The notes: a model not told the origin generated them from the sequence alone. A stretch of 58,327 nucleotides of DNA from Brachybacterium nesterenkovii (GCF_900163655.1 NZ_FWFG01000116.1:1-58327); one strand, 5' to 3'; positions 24,359 to 35,481 are shown, counted from the stretch's first letter. Translations and numbers: made by a program.

Positions 24359-24388
24359 TTGACCCCCTGCGAGCGCGGTTTGTAGAAT
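24359..24388 (+). promoter_or_regulatory. Promoter of the str operon (rpsL)
   Basis: TTGACC (24359-24364) and TAGAAT (24383-24388) with an 18-base spacer are the best promoter match in the window. Transcription from about 24395 gives a leader of nearly 380 bases before rpsL. The 542-base gap 24233-24774 holds the two rpoC terminators, this promoter and that leader. I see no gene or riboswitch I can name in it. Confidence 0.8.
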
Positions 24389-24774
24389 CACGAGTGCGTC
24401 CGGAGTGCCCTCTGGCAGCCGCATCACCGCTTCATGGCGACGACATGGCAGCGACATGGCAGCTCGGACCACGACTGGGACCGGTCCTCGCGGTCCGCTC
24501 CGCCCCTCGCGGCGGATCGGCGGCGAGGCAGGGTCCCCCGCGAGGAGCGGATCCTCGCGGCGTGCCCGCATGCGGAATCAGCAGTCCCGATCCTGCGGCG
24601 GTCACGGTGCCGGACGCACGGGCGGCCCCTGCGCCGCCCGAGCGGGTCGTCCCCTCGTACCCCCGCGGCTCGCGCCGCGCGGAGCGCGAGGACGGGTCGC
24701 TGGCCGCGTGAGCGGTCGCAAGATGTCGATCCCCGGACCTCAACAGGGTCCAGGGCCGAACAGGAAGAGTTGAA

Positions 24775-25149
24775 GTGCCCACTATTCAGCAGTTGGTGCG
24801 CAAGGGACGGTCGGCGAAGTCCTCGTCGTCCAAGACGCCCGCGCTCAAGGGCTCGCCCCAGCGCCGCGGTGTCTGCACCCGCGTCTACACCACCACCCCC
24901 AAGAAGCCGAACTCGGCCCTGCGGAAGATCGCCCGCGTGCGTCTGTCCACGGGCATCGAGGTCACGGCGTACATCCCGGGCGTCGGCCACAACCTGCAGG
25001 AGCACTCGATCGTGCTCGTGCGCGGCGGCCGCGTGAAGGACCTCCCCGGTGTGCGATACAAGATCGTCCGCGGTTCGCTCGACACCCAGGGCGTGAAGGG
25101 CCGCCAGCAGGCCCGCTCCCGCTACGGCGCCAAGAAGGAGAAGAAGTAA
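24775..25149 (+). CDS. rpsL: 30S ribosomal protein S12
   Basis: S12 sits at the decoding centre and controls accuracy. It is 124 residues, full length, with GTG start 24775 ([15 protein letters not shown] as translated) and AGGAAG upstream. The streptomycin-site lysines are wild type: Lys43 in [11 protein letters not shown] and Lys88 in [10 protein letters not shown]. The stop shares a base with the rpsG start (TAATG), indicating tight coupling. Confidence 0.97.
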   Translation: MPTIQQLVRKGRSAKSSSSKTPALKGSPQRRGVCTRVYTTTPKKPNSALRKIARVRLSTGIEVTAYIPGVGHNLQEHSIVLVRGGRVKDLPGVRYKIVRGSLDTQGVKGRQQARSRYGAKKEKK

Positions 25150-25619
25150 TGCCTCGTAAGGGAGCAGCTCCCAAGCGCCAGCTCGTCGTCGACCCGGTCT
25201 ACGGCTCGCCGCTGGTCACCCAGCTCATCAACAAGATCCTCCTCGACGGCAAGAAGACCGTCGCCGAGTCGATCGTCTACGGCGCCCTCGAGGGCTGCCG
25301 CGAGAAGAACGGCCAGGATCCCGTCGCGACCCTGAAGAAGGCCATGGACAACATCCGTCCGAGCCTCGAGGTCCGCTCCCGCCGCGTCGGCGGCGCGACC
25401 TACCAGGTCCCCGTCGAGGTCCGCCCGGGCCGCTCGACCACGCTGGCGCTGCGCTGGCTGGTCGGCTACTCGCGCGCCCGTCGCGAGCACACCATGACCG
25501 AGCGCCTCATGAACGAGATCCTCGACGCCTCCAACGGCCTCGGGGCCGCGGTCAAGCGCCGCGAGGACACGCACAAGATGGCCGAGTCCAACAAGGCCTT
25601 CGCTCACTACCGCTGGTGA
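25149..25619 (+). CDS. rpsG: 30S ribosomal protein S7
   Basis: S7 nucleates assembly of the 30S head and contacts the E-site tRNA. It is 156 residues, with the conserved start [20 protein letters not shown] and the family motif [23 protein letters not shown] 25149 overlaps the rpsL stop. fusA begins 84 bases later, with no terminator visible between them. Confidence 0.97.
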   Translation: MPRKGAAPKRQLVVDPVYGSPLVTQLINKILLDGKKTVAESIVYGALEGCREKNGQDPVATLKKAMDNIRPSLEVRSRRVGGATYQVPVEVRPGRSTTLALRWLVGYSRARREHTMTERLMNEILDASNGLGAAVKRREDTHKMAESNKAFAHYRW

Positions 25620-25703
25620 GCCCCCGGGCGGGCCCCGCATCCGCGGGGTCCGCCCGTCCTCGACCTCACGTCGACCCCTTTGCCCACAGAAAGGCAGCAG
25701 CCC

Positions 25704-27857
25704 GTGGCACTCGCAGTGCTCAGCGACCTCACGAAGGTTCGCAACATCGGCATTATGGCCCACATCGATGCCGGCAAGACCACCACCACCGAGCGCATCC
25801 TGTACTACACCGGTGTGAACTACAAGATCGGCGAGACGCACGACGGCGCCGGCACGATGGACTGGATGGAGCAGGAGAAGGAGCGCGGCATCACGATCAC
25901 GTCGGCCGCGACGACCTGCTACTGGCACGACAGCCAGATCAACATCATCGACACGCCCGGCCACGTGGACTTCACCGTCGAGGTGGAGCGCTCGCTGCGC
26001 GTGCTCGACGGCGCGGTCGCCGTGTTCGACGGCAAGGAGGGCGTGGAGCCCCAGTCGGAGACCGTGTGGCGCCAGGCCGACAAGTACGAGGTCCCCCGCA
26101 TCTGCTTCGTCAACAAGATGGACAAGCTCGGCGCGGACTTCTTCTTCACCGTGCGCACCATCGTCGACCGCCTCAAGGCCAAGCCGCTGGTGATGCAGGT
26201 CCCGATCGGCGCGGAGAACGAGTTCCGCGGCGTCGTCGACCTGCTGAACATGAAGGCCTACGAGTGGCCCGAGATCTTCCCGGACGAGGCGTCCGCCAAG
26301 CCCTTCGGCAAGAAGGCCGGCGACGCCGCCCTCGGTCAGCTCCAGGTCGAGGTCCCGATCCCCGCCGAGCTGCAGGACACGGTCGACGAGTACCGCGCCA
26401 AGCTGGTCGAGGACGTCGCCGAGAGCTCCGAGGAGCTCATGAACGCCTACCTCGAGGAGGGCGATCTGACGATCGACCAGCTCAAGGCGGGCATCCGCGA
26501 GCTGACGACCACCTCGCAGGCGTACCCGGTCTTCGCCGGCTCGGCGTTCAAGAACAAGGGCGTCCAGCCCATGCTCGACGCCGTGATCGACTTCCTGCCC
26601 TCGCCCGTCGACGTGCCGCCGATGGTCGGCCACGACGTGCGCGACGAGGAGAAGGAGATCATCCGCAAGCCCTCGACGGAGGAGCCCTTCTCGGCCCTCG
26701 CGTTCAAGGTCGCCACGCACCCGTTCTTCGGCACGCTCACCTACGTGCGCGTCTACTCGGGCCACGTGAAGTCCGGTGACCAGGTGCTCAACGCCACCAC
26801 CGGCAAGAAGGAGCGCATCGGCAAGCTGTTCCAGATGCACTCCAACCAGGAGAACCCCGTGGACGAGGCCTTCGCCGGCCACATCTACGCGTTCATCGGG
26901 CTCAAGGACACCAACACCGGTGACACCCTGGCCGATCCGGCGAACCCGGTGCAGCTGGAGTCGATGACCTTCCCCGAGCCCGTGATCTCCGTGGCCATCG
27001 AGCCCAAGACCAAGGGCGACCAGGAGAAGCTGTCCGTCGCCATCCAGAAGCTCGCCAAGGAGGACCCGACCTTCCAGGTCGAGCTCGACGAGGAGACCGG
27101 GCAGACGGTCATCAAGGGCATGGGCGAGCTCCACCTCGACATCCTCGTGGACCGCATGCGCCGCGAGTTCAAGGTCGAGGCGAACATCGGCAAGCCCCAG
27201 GTGGCCTACCGCGAGACCATCCGCCGCGCCGTGGAGAAGTTCGACTTCACCCACAAGAAGCAGACAGGCGGCTCCGGCCAGTTCGCCAAGGTCCAGCTCA
27301 CCTTCGCGCCCCTCGAGGACGCCGAGGACGGCGTGTTCTACGAGTTCGACAACGCCGTCACCGGCGGCCGCGTCCCGCGCGAGTACATCCCGTCGGTCGA
27401 CGCCGGCATCCAGGACGCCCTGCAGTCGGGCGTGCTCGCCGGCTACCCCGTGGTCAACGTCAAGGCGACCCTGGTCGACGGCGCGTACCACGACGTCGAC
27501 TCCTCGGAGATGGCGTTCAAGATCGCAGGCTCCATGGCCACCAAGGAGGCCCTGCGCAAGGCGAACCCCGTGATCCTCGAGCCCCTCATGGATGTCGAGG
27601 TGCGCACCCCCGAGGAGTACATGGGCGATGTCATCGGCGACCTGAACTCGCGTCGCGGGCAGGTCCAGTCGATGGAGGACGCGAGCGGCGTGAAGATCGT
27701 GCGTGCTCTCGTCCCGCTGTCGGAGATGTTCGGGTACGTCGGCGACCTGCGGTCCAAGACCCAGGGCCGTGCGATGTACACGATGCAGTTCCACAGCTAC
27801 GCGGAGGTCCCGAAGAACATCTCGGACGAGATCGTCGCGAAGACCCGGGGCGAGTGA
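25704..27857 (+). CDS. fusA: Elongation factor G
   Basis: The GTPase that drives ribosomal translocation and, with RRF, recycling. It is 717 residues. The G motifs are intact: G1 [10 protein letters not shown], the switch [14 protein letters not shown]3 DTPGHVD and G4 NKMDKLG. Domain IV (GSGQFAKVQ) and the C-terminal [17 protein letters not shown] are also present. I chose GTG 25704 ([14 protein letters not shown]), with AAAGG upstream, over an in-frame TTG at 25680 that lies before the ribosome-binding site. Confidence 0.96.
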   Translation: MALAVLSDLTKVRNIGIMAHIDAGKTTTTERILYYTGVNYKIGETHDGAGTMDWMEQEKERGITITSAATTCYWHDSQINIIDTPGHVDFTVEVERSLRVLDGAVAVFDGKEGVEPQSETVWRQADKYEVPRICFVNKMDKLGADFFFTVRTIVDRLKAKPLVMQVPIGAENEFRGVVDLLNMKAYEWPEIFPDEASAKPFGKKAGDAALGQLQVEVPIPAELQDTVDEYRAKLVEDVAESSEELMNAYLEEGDLTIDQLKAGIRELTTTSQAYPVFAGSAFKNKGVQPMLDAVIDFLPSPVDVPPMVGHDVRDEEKEIIRKPSTEEPFSALAFKVATHPFFGTLTYVRVYSGHVKSGDQVLNATTGKKERIGKLFQMHSNQENPVDEAFAGHIYAFIGLKDTNTGDTLADPANPVQLESMTFPEPVISVAIEPKTKGDQEKLSVAIQKLAKEDPTFQVELDEETGQTVIKGMGELHLDILVDRMRREFKVEANIGKPQVAYRETIRRAVEKFDFTHKKQTGGSGQFAKVQLTFAPLEDAEDGVFYEFDNAVTGGRVPREYIPSVDAGIQDALQSGVLAGYPVVNVKATLVDGAYHDVDSSEMAFKIAGSMATKEALRKANPVILEPLMDVEVRTPEEYMGDVIGDLNSRRGQVQSMEDASGVKIVRALVPLSEMFGYVGDLRSKTQGRAMYTMQFHSYAEVPKNISDEIVAKTRGE

Positions 27858-27883
27858 GGCACGCGGGGGAGGGGCGGTAGTAT
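27855..27883 (+). promoter_or_regulatory. Possible internal tuf promoter
   Basis: A good -10 TAGTAT (27878-27883) is paired with only a weak -35 (TGAGGC, 27855-27860) that overlaps the fusA stop, 17 bases away. A separate tuf promoter in the 129-base fusA-tuf gap would fit the high demand for EF-Tu. Confidence 0.45.
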
Positions 27884-27986
27884 TCATCAGCCGCCCTTCT
27901 CCCGGCGCCCTTCGGCCGACGCGCCAGCGCGTGGGCCGATCCCGATCAGTAATACCCAGAGATAAGAAGTCCTAGGAGGACACCCC

Positions 27987-29174
27987 ATGGCCAAGGCCAA
28001 GTTCGAGCGGACCAAGCCGCACGTCAACATCGGCACCATCGGTCACGTCGACCACGGCAAGACCACCCTGACGGCTGCCATCTCGAAGGTCCTGTACGAC
28101 CAGTTCCCGGACCTCAACGAGAAGCGGGACTTCGATCAGATCGACAACGCGCCCGAGGAGAAGCAGCGCGGCATCACGATCAACATCTCGCACATCGAGT
28201 ACCAGACCGACAAGCGCCACTACGCGCACGTCGACGCCCCCGGCCACGCCGACTACATCAAGAACATGATCACCGGTGCGGCGCAGATGGACGGCGCCAT
28301 CCTCGTGGTCGCCGCGACCGACGGCCCGATGGCCCAGACCCGCGAGCACGTTCTGCTCGCCCGCCAGGTGGGCGTCCCTTACCTGCTGGTCGCGCTGAAC
28401 AAGTCCGACATGGTCGACGACGAGGAGATCCTCGAGCTCGTCGAGATGGAGGTCCGCGAACTGCTGGCCAGCCAGGAGTTCGACGAGGACGCTCCCGTCG
28501 TCCGCGTCTCCGCTCTCAAGGCCCTCGAGGGCGACGAGAAGTGGGTCAAGTCGGTGCAGGACCTCATGGCCGCCGTCGACGAGTCCATCCCGGACCCGGT
28601 CCGCGACATGGACAAGCCCTTCCTCATGCCGATCGAGGACGTCTTCACGATCACCGGTCGCGGCACCGTCGTCACCGGCAAGGTGGAGCGCGGCAAGCTC
28701 GCCATCAACTCCGAGGTCGAGATCGTCGGCATCCGCGAGCCCCAGAAGACCACGGTCACGGGCATCGAGATGTTCCACAAGCAGATGGACGAGGCGTGGG
28801 CCGGCGAGAACTGCGGCCTCCTGCTCCGCGGCACCAAGCGCGAGGACGTCGAGCGCGGCCAGGTCGTCGTGAAGCCGGGCTCGATCACCCCGCACACGAA
28901 CTTCGAGGCGCAGGTCTACATCCTGTCCAAGGACGAGGGCGGGCGTCACAACCCGTTCTACTCGAACTACCGCCCGCAGTTCTACTTCCGCACCACCGAC
29001 GTCACCGGCGTCATCACGCTGCCCGAGGGCACCGAGATGGTCATGCCCGGCGACTCCACCGAGATGTCGGTCGAGCTGATCCAGCCGATCGCCATGGAGG
29101 AGGGCCTCGGCTTCGCGATCCGCGAGGGCGGCCGCACCGTCGGCTCCGGCCGCGTCACCAAGATCACCAAGTGA
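27987..29174 (+). CDS. tuf: Elongation factor Tu
   Basis: Delivers aminoacyl-tRNA to the ribosome as a GTP complex. It is 395 residues, full length. The G motifs are [18 protein letters not shown] and NKSDMVDD, the effector loop is [12 protein letters not shown], and the C-terminus is [23 protein letters not shown] precedes ATG 27987. It is the last gene of the str operon and ends in a strong hairpin. Confidence 0.97.
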   Translation: MAKAKFERTKPHVNIGTIGHVDHGKTTLTAAISKVLYDQFPDLNEKRDFDQIDNAPEEKQRGITINISHIEYQTDKRHYAHVDAPGHADYIKNMITGAAQMDGAILVVAATDGPMAQTREHVLLARQVGVPYLLVALNKSDMVDDEEILELVEMEVRELLASQEFDEDAPVVRVSALKALEGDEKWVKSVQDLMAAVDESIPDPVRDMDKPFLMPIEDVFTITGRGTVVTGKVERGKLAINSEVEIVGIREPQKTTVTGIEMFHKQMDEAWAGENCGLLLRGTKREDVERGQVVVKPGSITPHTNFEAQVYILSKDEGGRHNPFYSNYRPQFYFRTTDVTGVITLPEGTEMVMPGDSTEMSVELIQPIAMEEGLGFAIREGGRTVGSGRVTKITK

Positions 29175-29230
29175 TCGCCGCGGGTTGAGCCCGCAGCCGT
29201 GACCGGCCCCTCCGCGGGAGGGACCATGAC

Positions 29231-29267
29231 GAGGGCCCCGCACCAGCAGCGCTGGTGCGGGGCCCTC
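29231..29267. terminator. Bidirectional terminator between tuf and the general stress protein gene
   Basis: A perfect 17-bp stem (29231-29247 with 29251-29267) with an AGC loop lies between two convergent genes. It can serve both. Confidence 0.88.
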
Positions 29268-29293
29268 GATCATGCGCGGGCTCCTCAGTCCTC

Positions 29294-29941
29294 TCAGTCC
29301 TCGCGGCGGGGATCCTGCGCCCTCGGCGGCTCGGTCCGCTCCGGCGCGGGCTGCCCGTAGGAGGCGCGGCCGCCGAAGGCGGGGCGCGGGCTCGACGACG
29401 CGGCCTGCTCCGGCGCGCCGGCACCGCCGGGGCTGGTGACCGGCCGGGGCAGGGAGGGGCCCGCGGCGGCCAGGAGGCGGCGCGCCTCCTCGGCCACCGA
29501 GTGCTCGACCAGGAGTTCGTACTGCATCGGGATCGTCGCCGTGGTCGAGGTGAAGTCCCGCCGGCCGCTGGAGAGCGCGTAGCCGATCGCCGCCCACACC
29601 GTGAAGAACACGATCCCGAGGACGACGGAGGAGACGAGCGTCGTCAGCGCCTGCTCGGACAGCATCGAGAACAGCAGGCCGATGAACAGGCCCATCCATG
29701 CGCCGGACAGGATGCCGCCGCCGATCACGCGGCCCCAGGAACGGCGGCCGGTGACGCGCTCGACGAGCCGGAGGTCGGTGCCGACGATCATCGTGTTCTC
29801 GACGGCGAAGTCCTCGTCCGCGAGGGCGTCGACGACCGCCTGGACGTCGGCGTAGCTCGCGTAGGTGCCCAGCGAGCGCGGGAAGCGCAGGCGGAACAGC
29901 TGGTTGTCGAGGGGGGAGTCGGTGGTGCGGGGGCTGCTCAT
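29294..29941 (-). CDS. General stress protein 17M-like membrane protein
   Basis: A 215-residue protein with an N-terminal domain like Bacillus YflT/GsiB-associated GSP-17[21 protein letters not shown] and [21 protein letters not shown]. Two hydrophobic helices follow ([20 protein letters not shown] and [20 protein letters not shown]). The C-terminal ~60 residues are a Pro/Ala/Ser/Arg-rich disordered tail. It probably lies in the membrane with a cytoplasmic head, and its biochemical role is unknown. The start is ATG 29941. It is a single minus-strand gene between the str and S10 operons. Confidence 0.8.
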   Translation of the reverse strand: MSSPRTTDSPLDNQLFRLRFPRSLGTYASYADVQAVVDALADEDFAVENTMIVGTDLRLVERVTGRRSWGRVIGGGILSGAWMGLFIGLLFSMLSEQALTTLVSSVVLGIVFFTVWAAIGYALSSGRRDFTSTTATIPMQYELLVEHSVAEEARRLLAAAGPSLPRPVTSPGGAGAPEQAASSSPRPAFGGRASYGQPAPERTEPPRAQDPRRED

Positions 29942-30012
29942 GGCGCGAGCCTAGACGAGCGACCCGACAGAGTCCGGGATGCGCATGTGACCGGGTGCAC
30001 CAGCGCGCACGC

Positions 30013-30042
30013 TTGGCATGGGTGCTTCCGGCCTGGCACACT
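30013..30042 (+). promoter_or_regulatory. Probable S10 operon promoter and long leader
   Basis: TTGGCA (30013-30018) and CACACT (30037-30042) are separated by 18 bases. Transcription near 30049 gives a leader of about 315 bases before rpsJ. The 422-base gap 29942-30363 holds this promoter, the leader and the upstream motif ATGTGACCGGGTGCAC (29985-30000). I see no gene in it and cannot assign an L4-type control structure. Confidence 0.55.
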
Positions 30043-30363
30043 TGGGGAGTTGTCTGCGCGGACCGTCATCCCCGGTTCCGTTCTCCGCGGCAGGGACACA
30101 CGTCCTGCGGCGGCGAATGATCACCGGATGTGGTCCGCCCCGATGATGCGAACGGCCTCCTGCGGGAGAGAATGCCGAGCGCGCATCGTTCGAGGGGCAC
30201 CGAGGAATCGGGCGCAGGCGTGCTGATCGGCACCGATGGTCCCTAGCCGTGCTCAAGGAATGGCTCTGACGTGCGGGGATGAGGCGACACGCCCATCCGC
30301 GGGGACCGGGACGAACAGCAGTCATGTCAACAGCGTGTGAAGAAGAGAGAGTCGATAAAGGCT

Positions 30364-30672
30364 ATGGCGGGACAGAAAATCCGCATCCGGCTGAAGTCGT
30401 ACGACCACGAGGTGATCGACAGCTCGGCGCGCAAGATCGTCGACACCGTCACCCGTGCGGGTGCGACCGTCGTGGGCCCGGTGCCGCTTCCGACCGAGAA
30501 GAACGTGTTCTGCGTGATCCGTTCGCCCCACAAGTACAAGGACTCCCGCGAGCACTTCGAGATGCGTACGCACAAGCGCCTGATCGACATCGTCGATCCC
30601 ACGCCCAAGGCCGTGGACTCGCTCATGCGTCTCGACCTGCCGGCGGACGTCAACATCGAGATCAAGCTCTGA
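30364..30672 (+). CDS. rpsJ: 30S ribosomal protein S10
   Basis: S10 is part of the 30S head and doubles as NusE in antitermination complexes. It is 102 residues, the standard length, beginning [19 protein letters not shown], with the conserved [17 protein letters not shown] and [14 protein letters not shown] chose ATG 30364, with AAAGG upstream, instead of an in-frame GTG at 30337. It opens the S10 operon. Confidence 0.97.
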   Translation: MAGQKIRIRLKSYDHEVIDSSARKIVDTVTRAGATVVGPVPLPTEKNVFCVIRSPHKYKDSREHFEMRTHKRLIDIVDPTPKAVDSLMRLDLPADVNIEIKL

Positions 30673-30683
30673 GGTATCCGGAC

Positions 30684-31364
30684 ATGAGCAACGAACTGAC
30701 AGGGCAGCGTGCGCGCGCCCTCACCGGCGTGCTCGGCACCAAGGTCGGCATGACCCAGGTCTGGGACGAGAACGGAAAGCTCGTGCCCGTCACGGTCGTC
30801 CAGGCCGGTCCGTGCGTCGTCACGCAGGTCCGCACCGTCGAGACCGACGGCTACGACGCGATCCAGATCGCGTACGGCCAGATCGATCCCCGCAAGGTGT
30901 CCAAGCCGCTCAAGGGCCACTTCGAGAAGGCCGGCGTGACCCCGCGCCGTCACCTGACCGAGCTGCGCACCCTCGACGCCGCCGAGTACACCGTGGGCCA
31001 GGAGATCGACGCCACCGCGTTCGAGGCCGGCCAGAAGGTCGACGTCGTCGGCACCACCAAGGGCAAGGGCACCGCCGGTGTCATGAAGCGCCACGGCTTC
31101 GCCGGCGTCTCCGCCTCCCACGGTGCGCACCGCAACCACCGCAAGCCCGGTTCGATCGGCGGGGCCTCGACGCCCGGCCGCGTCTTCAAGGGCCTGCGGA
31201 TGGCCGGCCGCATGGGCGGCGAGCGCGCCAGCATCCAGAACCTGACCGTGCACGCGGTCGACGCCGAGAAGGGCCTCGTGCTCGTCAAGGGCGCCGTCCC
31301 CGGCCCCAAGGGCGGCGTCGTCCTCGTCCGCACGGCCGCCAAGAGCCCCGTGAAGGAGGCCTGA
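30684..31364 (+). CDS. rplC: 50S ribosomal protein L3
   Basis: An early-assembling protein whose extension reaches the peptidyl-transferase centre. It is 226 residues. The conserved start is [19 protein letters not shown], the central loop [16 protein letters not shown] is followed by the RKPGSIG region, and GRMGG lies near the C-terminus. ATG 30684 lies 11 bases after rpsJ and GAGG precedes it. Confidence 0.97.
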   Translation: MSNELTGQRARALTGVLGTKVGMTQVWDENGKLVPVTVVQAGPCVVTQVRTVETDGYDAIQIAYGQIDPRKVSKPLKGHFEKAGVTPRRHLTELRTLDAAEYTVGQEIDATAFEAGQKVDVVGTTKGKGTAGVMKRHGFAGVSASHGAHRNHRKPGSIGGASTPGRVFKGLRMAGRMGGERASIQNLTVHAVDAEKGLVLVKGAVPGPKGGVVLVRTAAKSPVKEA

Positions 31365-31369
31365 GTCCG

Positions 31370-32071
31370 ATGGCAGCGAACCTGACCGTCGACGTGCTCG
31401 ACGTGGCCGGCAAGAAGGCCGGCACCGCTGAGCTCCCCGCGTCGATCTTCGATGTGCAGACCAACGTCCCGCTGATCCACCAGGTCGTCGTCGCCCAGCT
31501 GGCCGCTGCCCGCCAGGGCACCCACAAGGCGAAGACCCGCGGTGAGGTCGCCGGCGGCGGCAAGAAGCCGTACAAGCAGAAGGGCACCGGCCGCGCTCGT
31601 CAGGGCTCGATCCGCGCGCCCCAGTTCGCCGGCGGCGGCGTCGTGCACGGGCCGGTCCCGCGCGACTACAGCCAGCGCACACCCAAGAAGATGAAGGCCG
31701 CCGCCCTCCGCGGCGCCCTCTCGGATCGCGCCCGCAACGGCCGCGTCCACGTCGTGAGCTCCCTGCTCGAGGGCGATGCGCCCTCGACCAAGGCCGCGCT
31801 CAAGACCCTGTCCGCCGTCTCGGAGCGCAGCCACGTCCTCGTGGTGCTCCGTCGCGACGACGAGGTCGGCGCGCTCAGCTCGCGGAACCTGCCGAACGCG
31901 CACGTCCTGTACGCCGATCAGCTGAACACCTACGACGTCATGCTGTCCGACGACGTGGTCTTCACCTCCGGCGCCCTCGAGGACTTCATCGCCTCGGCCA
32001 CGCTGTCCCTGCCGACCTCGTCCTTCGCCCAGGCGAAGGCCGCTGCGGCCGCTGAGGAGGAGTCCAAGTGA
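31370..32071 (+). CDS. rplD: 50S ribosomal protein L4
   Basis: L4 lines the exit tunnel, and in E. coli it represses the S10 operon. It is 233 residues with the tunnel-loop signature [18 protein letters not shown] and [22 protein letters not shown] 31370 has GAAGGAGG in the end of rplC. The stop overlaps the rplW start (GTGA). Confidence 0.97.
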   Translation: MAANLTVDVLDVAGKKAGTAELPASIFDVQTNVPLIHQVVVAQLAAARQGTHKAKTRGEVAGGGKKPYKQKGTGRARQGSIRAPQFAGGGVVHGPVPRDYSQRTPKKMKAAALRGALSDRARNGRVHVVSSLLEGDAPSTKAALKTLSAVSERSHVLVVLRRDDEVGALSSRNLPNAHVLYADQLNTYDVMLSDDVVFTSGALEDFIASATLSLPTSSFAQAKAAAAAEEESK

Positions 32072-32370
32072 GCACGCTGAACAAGGACCCGCGCGACATC
32101 ATCGTCGCCCCCGTCGTCTCCGAGAAGAGCTACGGGCTGATGGACGAGGGCAAGTACACCTTCCTGGTGGACGGCCGCGCCAACAAGACCGAGATCAAGG
32201 TCGCCGTCGAGAAGATCTTCGACGTCAAGGTGAGCTCGGTGAACACGATCAACCGGCAGGGCAAGACGCGTCGCACGCGTCTGGGGATGGGCAAGCGCAA
32301 GGACACCAAGCGCGCCATCGTGACCCTCGTCGACGGAACCATCGACATCTTCGGGGGCTCGGTCGCCTGA
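32068..32370 (+). CDS. rplW: 50S ribosomal protein L23
   Basis: Lies at the tunnel exit, where trigger factor and SRP dock. It is 100 residues, with [20 protein letters not shown] at the N-terminus and the 23S-binding [18 protein letters not shown]. The start is GTG 32068, overlapping the rplD stop by four bases, so translation is coupled. Confidence 0.96.
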   Translation: MSTLNKDPRDIIVAPVVSEKSYGLMDEGKYTFLVDGRANKTEIKVAVEKIFDVKVSSVNTINRQGKTRRTRLGMGKRKDTKRAIVTLVDGTIDIFGGSVA

Positions 32371-32418
32371 GGCGCCCGAGGAACCGAAGAGCCGTAAGAG
32401 AGTCTGAGGAAACCCACC

Positions 32419-33255
32419 ATGGGAATTCGCAAGCACAAGCCGACCACGCCGGGCCGTCGCGGCTCGAGCGTCGCCGACTTCGTCGAGGTCACCCGCAGCA
32501 CGCCTGAGAAGTCGCTGGTCCGCCCGCTCAGCAAGTCCGGTGGCCGCAACAACAACGGCCGCGTCACCTCCCGTCACCGCGGCGGCGGCCACAAGCGCGC
32601 CTACCGCGTCATCGACTTCCGTCGCCATGACAAGGACGGCATGCGCGCCAAGGTCGCTCACATCGAGTACGACCCCAACCGCACCGCCCGCATCGCCCTC
32701 CTGCACTACGAGGACGGCGAGAAGCGCTACATCCTGGCCCCGGCCAAGCTGCGCCAGGGCGACTGGATCGAGAACGGCCCCACCGCCGACATCAAGCCCG
32801 GCAACAGCCTCCCGCTGCGCAACATCCCCCTGGGCACCGTGATCCACGCGATCGAGCTCCGCCCCGGCGGCGGCGCGAAGATCGCGCGCTCCGCGGGCGC
32901 CTCGGTGCAGCTCGTCGCCAAGGAGGGCCGCTTCGCGCAGCTGCGCATGCCCTCCGGCGAGATCCGCAACGTGGACATGCGCTGCCGCGCCACGATCGGC
33001 GAGGTCGGCAACGCCGAGCAGTCGAACATCAACTGGGGCAAGGCCGGCCGCATGCGCTGGAAGGGCAAGCGCCCCCACGTCCGCGGCGTCGTCATGAACC
33101 CCGTCGACCACCCGCACGGCGGTGGCGAGGGCCGCACCTCCGGCGGCCGTCACCCCGTGTCGCCGTGGGGCAAGCCCGAGGGCCGCACGCGCCGTCCGGG
33201 CAAGGAAAGCGACAAGCTCATCGTGCGCCGTCGTCGCACCGGCAAGAAGCGCTGA
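32419..33255 (+). CDS. rplB: 50S ribosomal protein L2
   Basis: A large rRNA-binding protein needed for subunit association and peptidyl transfer. It is 278 residues, with [20 protein letters not shown] at the start, the [15 protein letters not shown] motif, and the C-terminal signature [20 protein letters not shown] containing the conserved histidine. GAGGAAA precedes ATG 32419. Confidence 0.97.
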   Translation: MGIRKHKPTTPGRRGSSVADFVEVTRSTPEKSLVRPLSKSGGRNNNGRVTSRHRGGGHKRAYRVIDFRRHDKDGMRAKVAHIEYDPNRTARIALLHYEDGEKRYILAPAKLRQGDWIENGPTADIKPGNSLPLRNIPLGTVIHAIELRPGGGAKIARSAGASVQLVAKEGRFAQLRMPSGEIRNVDMRCRATIGEVGNAEQSNINWGKAGRMRWKGKRPHVRGVVMNPVDHPHGGGEGRTSGGRHPVSPWGKPEGRTRRPGKESDKLIVRRRRTGKKR

Positions 33256-33270
33256 TAGGGAGTACGAGAA

Positions 33271-33552
33271 ATGCCTCGCAGTATCGCCAAGGGCCCGTTC
33301 GTCGACGACCACCTGCAGAAGAAGGTCGGCGTCGCCAACGAGAAGGGCACCAAGAACGTCATCAAGACCTGGTCGCGCCGCAGTGTCATCACTCCGGACT
33401 TCCTCGGTCACACCTTCGCAGTGCACGACGGCCGCAAGCACGTCACGGTGTTCGTCACCGAGTCGATGGTCGGCCACAAGCTCGGCGAGTTCGCTCCCAC
33501 GCGGACTTTCAAGGGCCACGAGAAGGACGACAAGAAGGGGCGTCGTCGCTGA
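33271..33552 (+). CDS. rpsS: 30S ribosomal protein S19
   Basis: A small-subunit head protein that contacts S13 and the A-site tRNA. It is 93 residues. It begins [19 protein letters not shown] and contains [20 protein letters not shown] and the conserved [20 protein letters not shown]. The usual L2-S19-L22 order is kept. Confidence 0.97.
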   Translation: MPRSIAKGPFVDDHLQKKVGVANEKGTKNVIKTWSRRSVITPDFLGHTFAVHDGRKHVTVFVTESMVGHKLGEFAPTRTFKGHEKDDKKGRRR

Positions 33553-33602
33553 CCGCGGTCAGGGACGGCACCCTCTCGAATCGAAGAGAAAGCAGGACAG
33601 CA

Positions 33603-33956
33603 ATGGAAGCCAAGGCGCAGCTGCGGTACGCCCGCATGTCGCCCATGAAGGCCCGGCGCGTCGTGGACCTGATTCGTGGCAAGAGCACGGGCGAAGCGCT
33701 GAACACCCTGCGGCACGCGCCGCAGGCCGCCAGCGAGCCCGTTCTCAAGCTCGTGGAGTCCGCGATCGCCAACGCCCGTGTCAAGGCGGAGCAGGCGGGG
33801 GAGCGCTTCGATGAGCGCGAGCTCGTCGTCGCGACCGCGTTCGTCGACGAGGGCCCGACCATGAAGCGGTTCCAGCCGCGCGCTCAGGGTCGTGCCTTCC
33901 AGATCAAGAAGCGCACGAGCCACGTGACCGTGGTCGTCGCCGACGCGAAGAAGTAA
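33603..33956 (+). CDS. rplV: 50S ribosomal protein L22
   Basis: An exit-tunnel constriction protein. It is 117 residues. It starts [20 protein letters not shown] and ends with the beta-hairpin and tail region [20 protein letters not shown]. No insertion or deletion is apparent in the hairpin. ATG 33603 was chosen because AGCAGGA lies upstream. Confidence 0.97.
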   Translation: MEAKAQLRYARMSPMKARRVVDLIRGKSTGEALNTLRHAPQAASEPVLKLVESAIANARVKAEQAGERFDERELVVATAFVDEGPTMKRFQPRAQGRAFQIKKRTSHVTVVVADAKK

Positions 33957-33969
33957 GGGGAACCGAAGA

Positions 33970-34806
33970 ATGGGCCAGAAGGTCAATCCGAACGGGTTCC
34001 GCCTCGGGATCACCACGGAGCACACCAGCCGGTGGTTCGCCGATTCCACCAACGACGGGCAGCGCTACCGCGACTACGTGAAGGAAGACGTCGCGATCCG
34101 CAAGCTCATGTCCGAGGGGCTCGAGCGCGCCGGCATCTCCAAGGTCGAGATCGAGCGCACCCGTGATCGAGTCCGCGTGGACCTCCACACCGCCCGCCCG
34201 GGCATCGTCATCGGGCGTCGCGGCGCGGAGGCCGAGCGCCTGCGCGGCGCTCTCGAGAAGCTCACCGGCAAGCAGATCCAGCTGAACATCCTCGAGGTCA
34301 AGAACCCCGAGGCCGATGCCCAGCTGGTGGCGCAGAACATCGCCGAGCAGCTCGCGAGCCGCGTGTCGTTCCGTCGCGCCATGCGCAAGGGCATCCAGTC
34401 CGCGCAGCGCGCCGGCGCCAAGGGCATCCGCGTGGCGGTCTCCGGCCGCCTCGGCGGTGCCGAGATGAGCCGCAGCGAGTTCTACCGCGAGGGGCGCGTG
34501 CCGCTGCACACCCTGCGCGCGAACATCGACTACGGCTTCTACGAGGCCCGCACCGCCTTCGGCCGCATCGGCGTGAAGGTGTGGATCTACAAGGGCGACG
34601 TCACCGCCAAGGAGCTCGCGGCCCAGGCCGCCTCGCAGGCGCCCCGCGGCGCCGGCCGGGGCCCCCGCGCCGAGCGCCCCCGCGGTCGTCGCAACGAGCG
34701 CAACGCCGCCGCCCGCGGCGGGAACGAGGCTGAGCAGGCGACTGCCGGCACCGCCCCCGCCGAGCAGGCTCCCGCGGCTGCCGCCGAGACCGGAACGGAG
34801 GCCTGA
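33970..34806 (+). CDS. rpsC: 30S ribosomal protein S3
   Basis: Guards the mRNA entry channel. It is 278 residues. The start [18 protein letters not shown] and the KH-domain GxxG region ([20 protein letters not shown]) are canonical. The S3 C-terminal domain contains [20 protein letters not shown]. The last ~65 residues are an Arg/Ala/Pro-rich low-complexity tail, longer than in E. coli (233 residues) and typical of actinobacteria. Confidence 0.97.
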   Translation: MGQKVNPNGFRLGITTEHTSRWFADSTNDGQRYRDYVKEDVAIRKLMSEGLERAGISKVEIERTRDRVRVDLHTARPGIVIGRRGAEAERLRGALEKLTGKQIQLNILEVKNPEADAQLVAQNIAEQLASRVSFRRAMRKGIQSAQRAGAKGIRVAVSGRLGGAEMSRSEFYREGRVPLHTLRANIDYGFYEARTAFGRIGVKVWIYKGDVTAKELAAQAASQAPRGAGRGPRAERPRGRRNERNAAARGGNEAEQATAGTAPAEQAPAAAAETGTEA

Positions 34807-34808
34807 GC

Positions 34809-35228
34809 ATGCTGATCCCGCGCAGGACCAAGCACCGCAAGCAGCACCACCCCACCCGCCGGGGCATGGCCAAGGGCGGCACCGAGCTCGCGTTCGGCGA
34901 CTACGGCATCCAGGCGCTCGCGCCGGCCTACGTCACCAACCGCCAGATCGAGGCCGCGCGTATCGCGATGACCCGCTACATGAAGCGCGGCGGCAAGGTG
35001 TACATCAACATCTTCCCGGACCGCCCCCTGACCAAGAAGCCTGCCGAGGTCCGCATGGGCTCGGGCAAGGGCTCGGTCGAGTGGTGGGTCGCGAACATCA
35101 AGCCCGGCCGCGTCATGTTCGAGGTCGCCGGTGTTCCCGAGGATGTGGCGCGCGAGGCCCTTCGCCTCGCGATCCACAAGCTCCCCATGAAGTGCCGCAT
35201 TCTGAGCCGAGAGGGTGGTGACATCTGA
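34809..35228 (+). CDS. rplP: 50S ribosomal protein L16
   Basis: Lies near the A-site and the binding region of several antibiotics. It is 139 residues. It begins [20 protein letters not shown] and contains [18 protein letters not shown]-like rRNA-binding sequence and [18 protein letters not shown]. It starts two bases after rpsC and its stop shares a base with the rpmC start. Confidence 0.97.
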   Translation: MLIPRRTKHRKQHHPTRRGMAKGGTELAFGDYGIQALAPAYVTNRQIEAARIAMTRYMKRGGKVYINIFPDRPLTKKPAEVRMGSGKGSVEWWVANIKPGRVMFEVAGVPEDVAREALRLAIHKLPMKCRILSREGGDI

Positions 35229-35461
35229 TGGCAGCGACCAAGCTCACCGCTGAGGAGCTCGACAAGCTGGACGACCTGAAGCTGGCCGACGAGCTGGCGA
35301 AGGCCAAGGACGAGCTGTTCAAGCTCCGTTTCCAGTCCGCCACCGGTCAGCTCGAGACCCCGGGCCGACTCCGGTCGGTCAAGAAGGACATCGCACGGAT
35401 CTACACGATCCTGCGCGAGCGCGAGCTGGGGATCCGCCAGGCCCCCGGCGCCGCCGAGTGA
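35228..35461 (+). CDS. rpmC: 50S ribosomal protein L29
   Basis: A small two-helix protein near the tunnel exit. It is 77 residues and contains [20 protein letters not shown] and [23 protein letters not shown] 35228 overlaps the rplP stop (TGATG). The stop overlaps a GTG that could be an alternative start for rpsQ. Confidence 0.96.
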   Translation: MAATKLTAEELDKLDDLKLADELAKAKDELFKLRFQSATGQLETPGRLRSVKKDIARIYTILRERELGIRQAPGAAE

Positions 35462-35481
35462 CCGCGAAGCGAGGAGACTCC

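Noticed and set aside
24901-25038. Streptomycin-resistance mutation in rpsL
   Set aside because: Lys43 and Lys88 are unchanged.
25680-25703. TTG start for fusA at 25680
   Set aside because: It lies before the AAAGG ribosome-binding site that serves GTG 25704, and the added residues are not conserved-looking.
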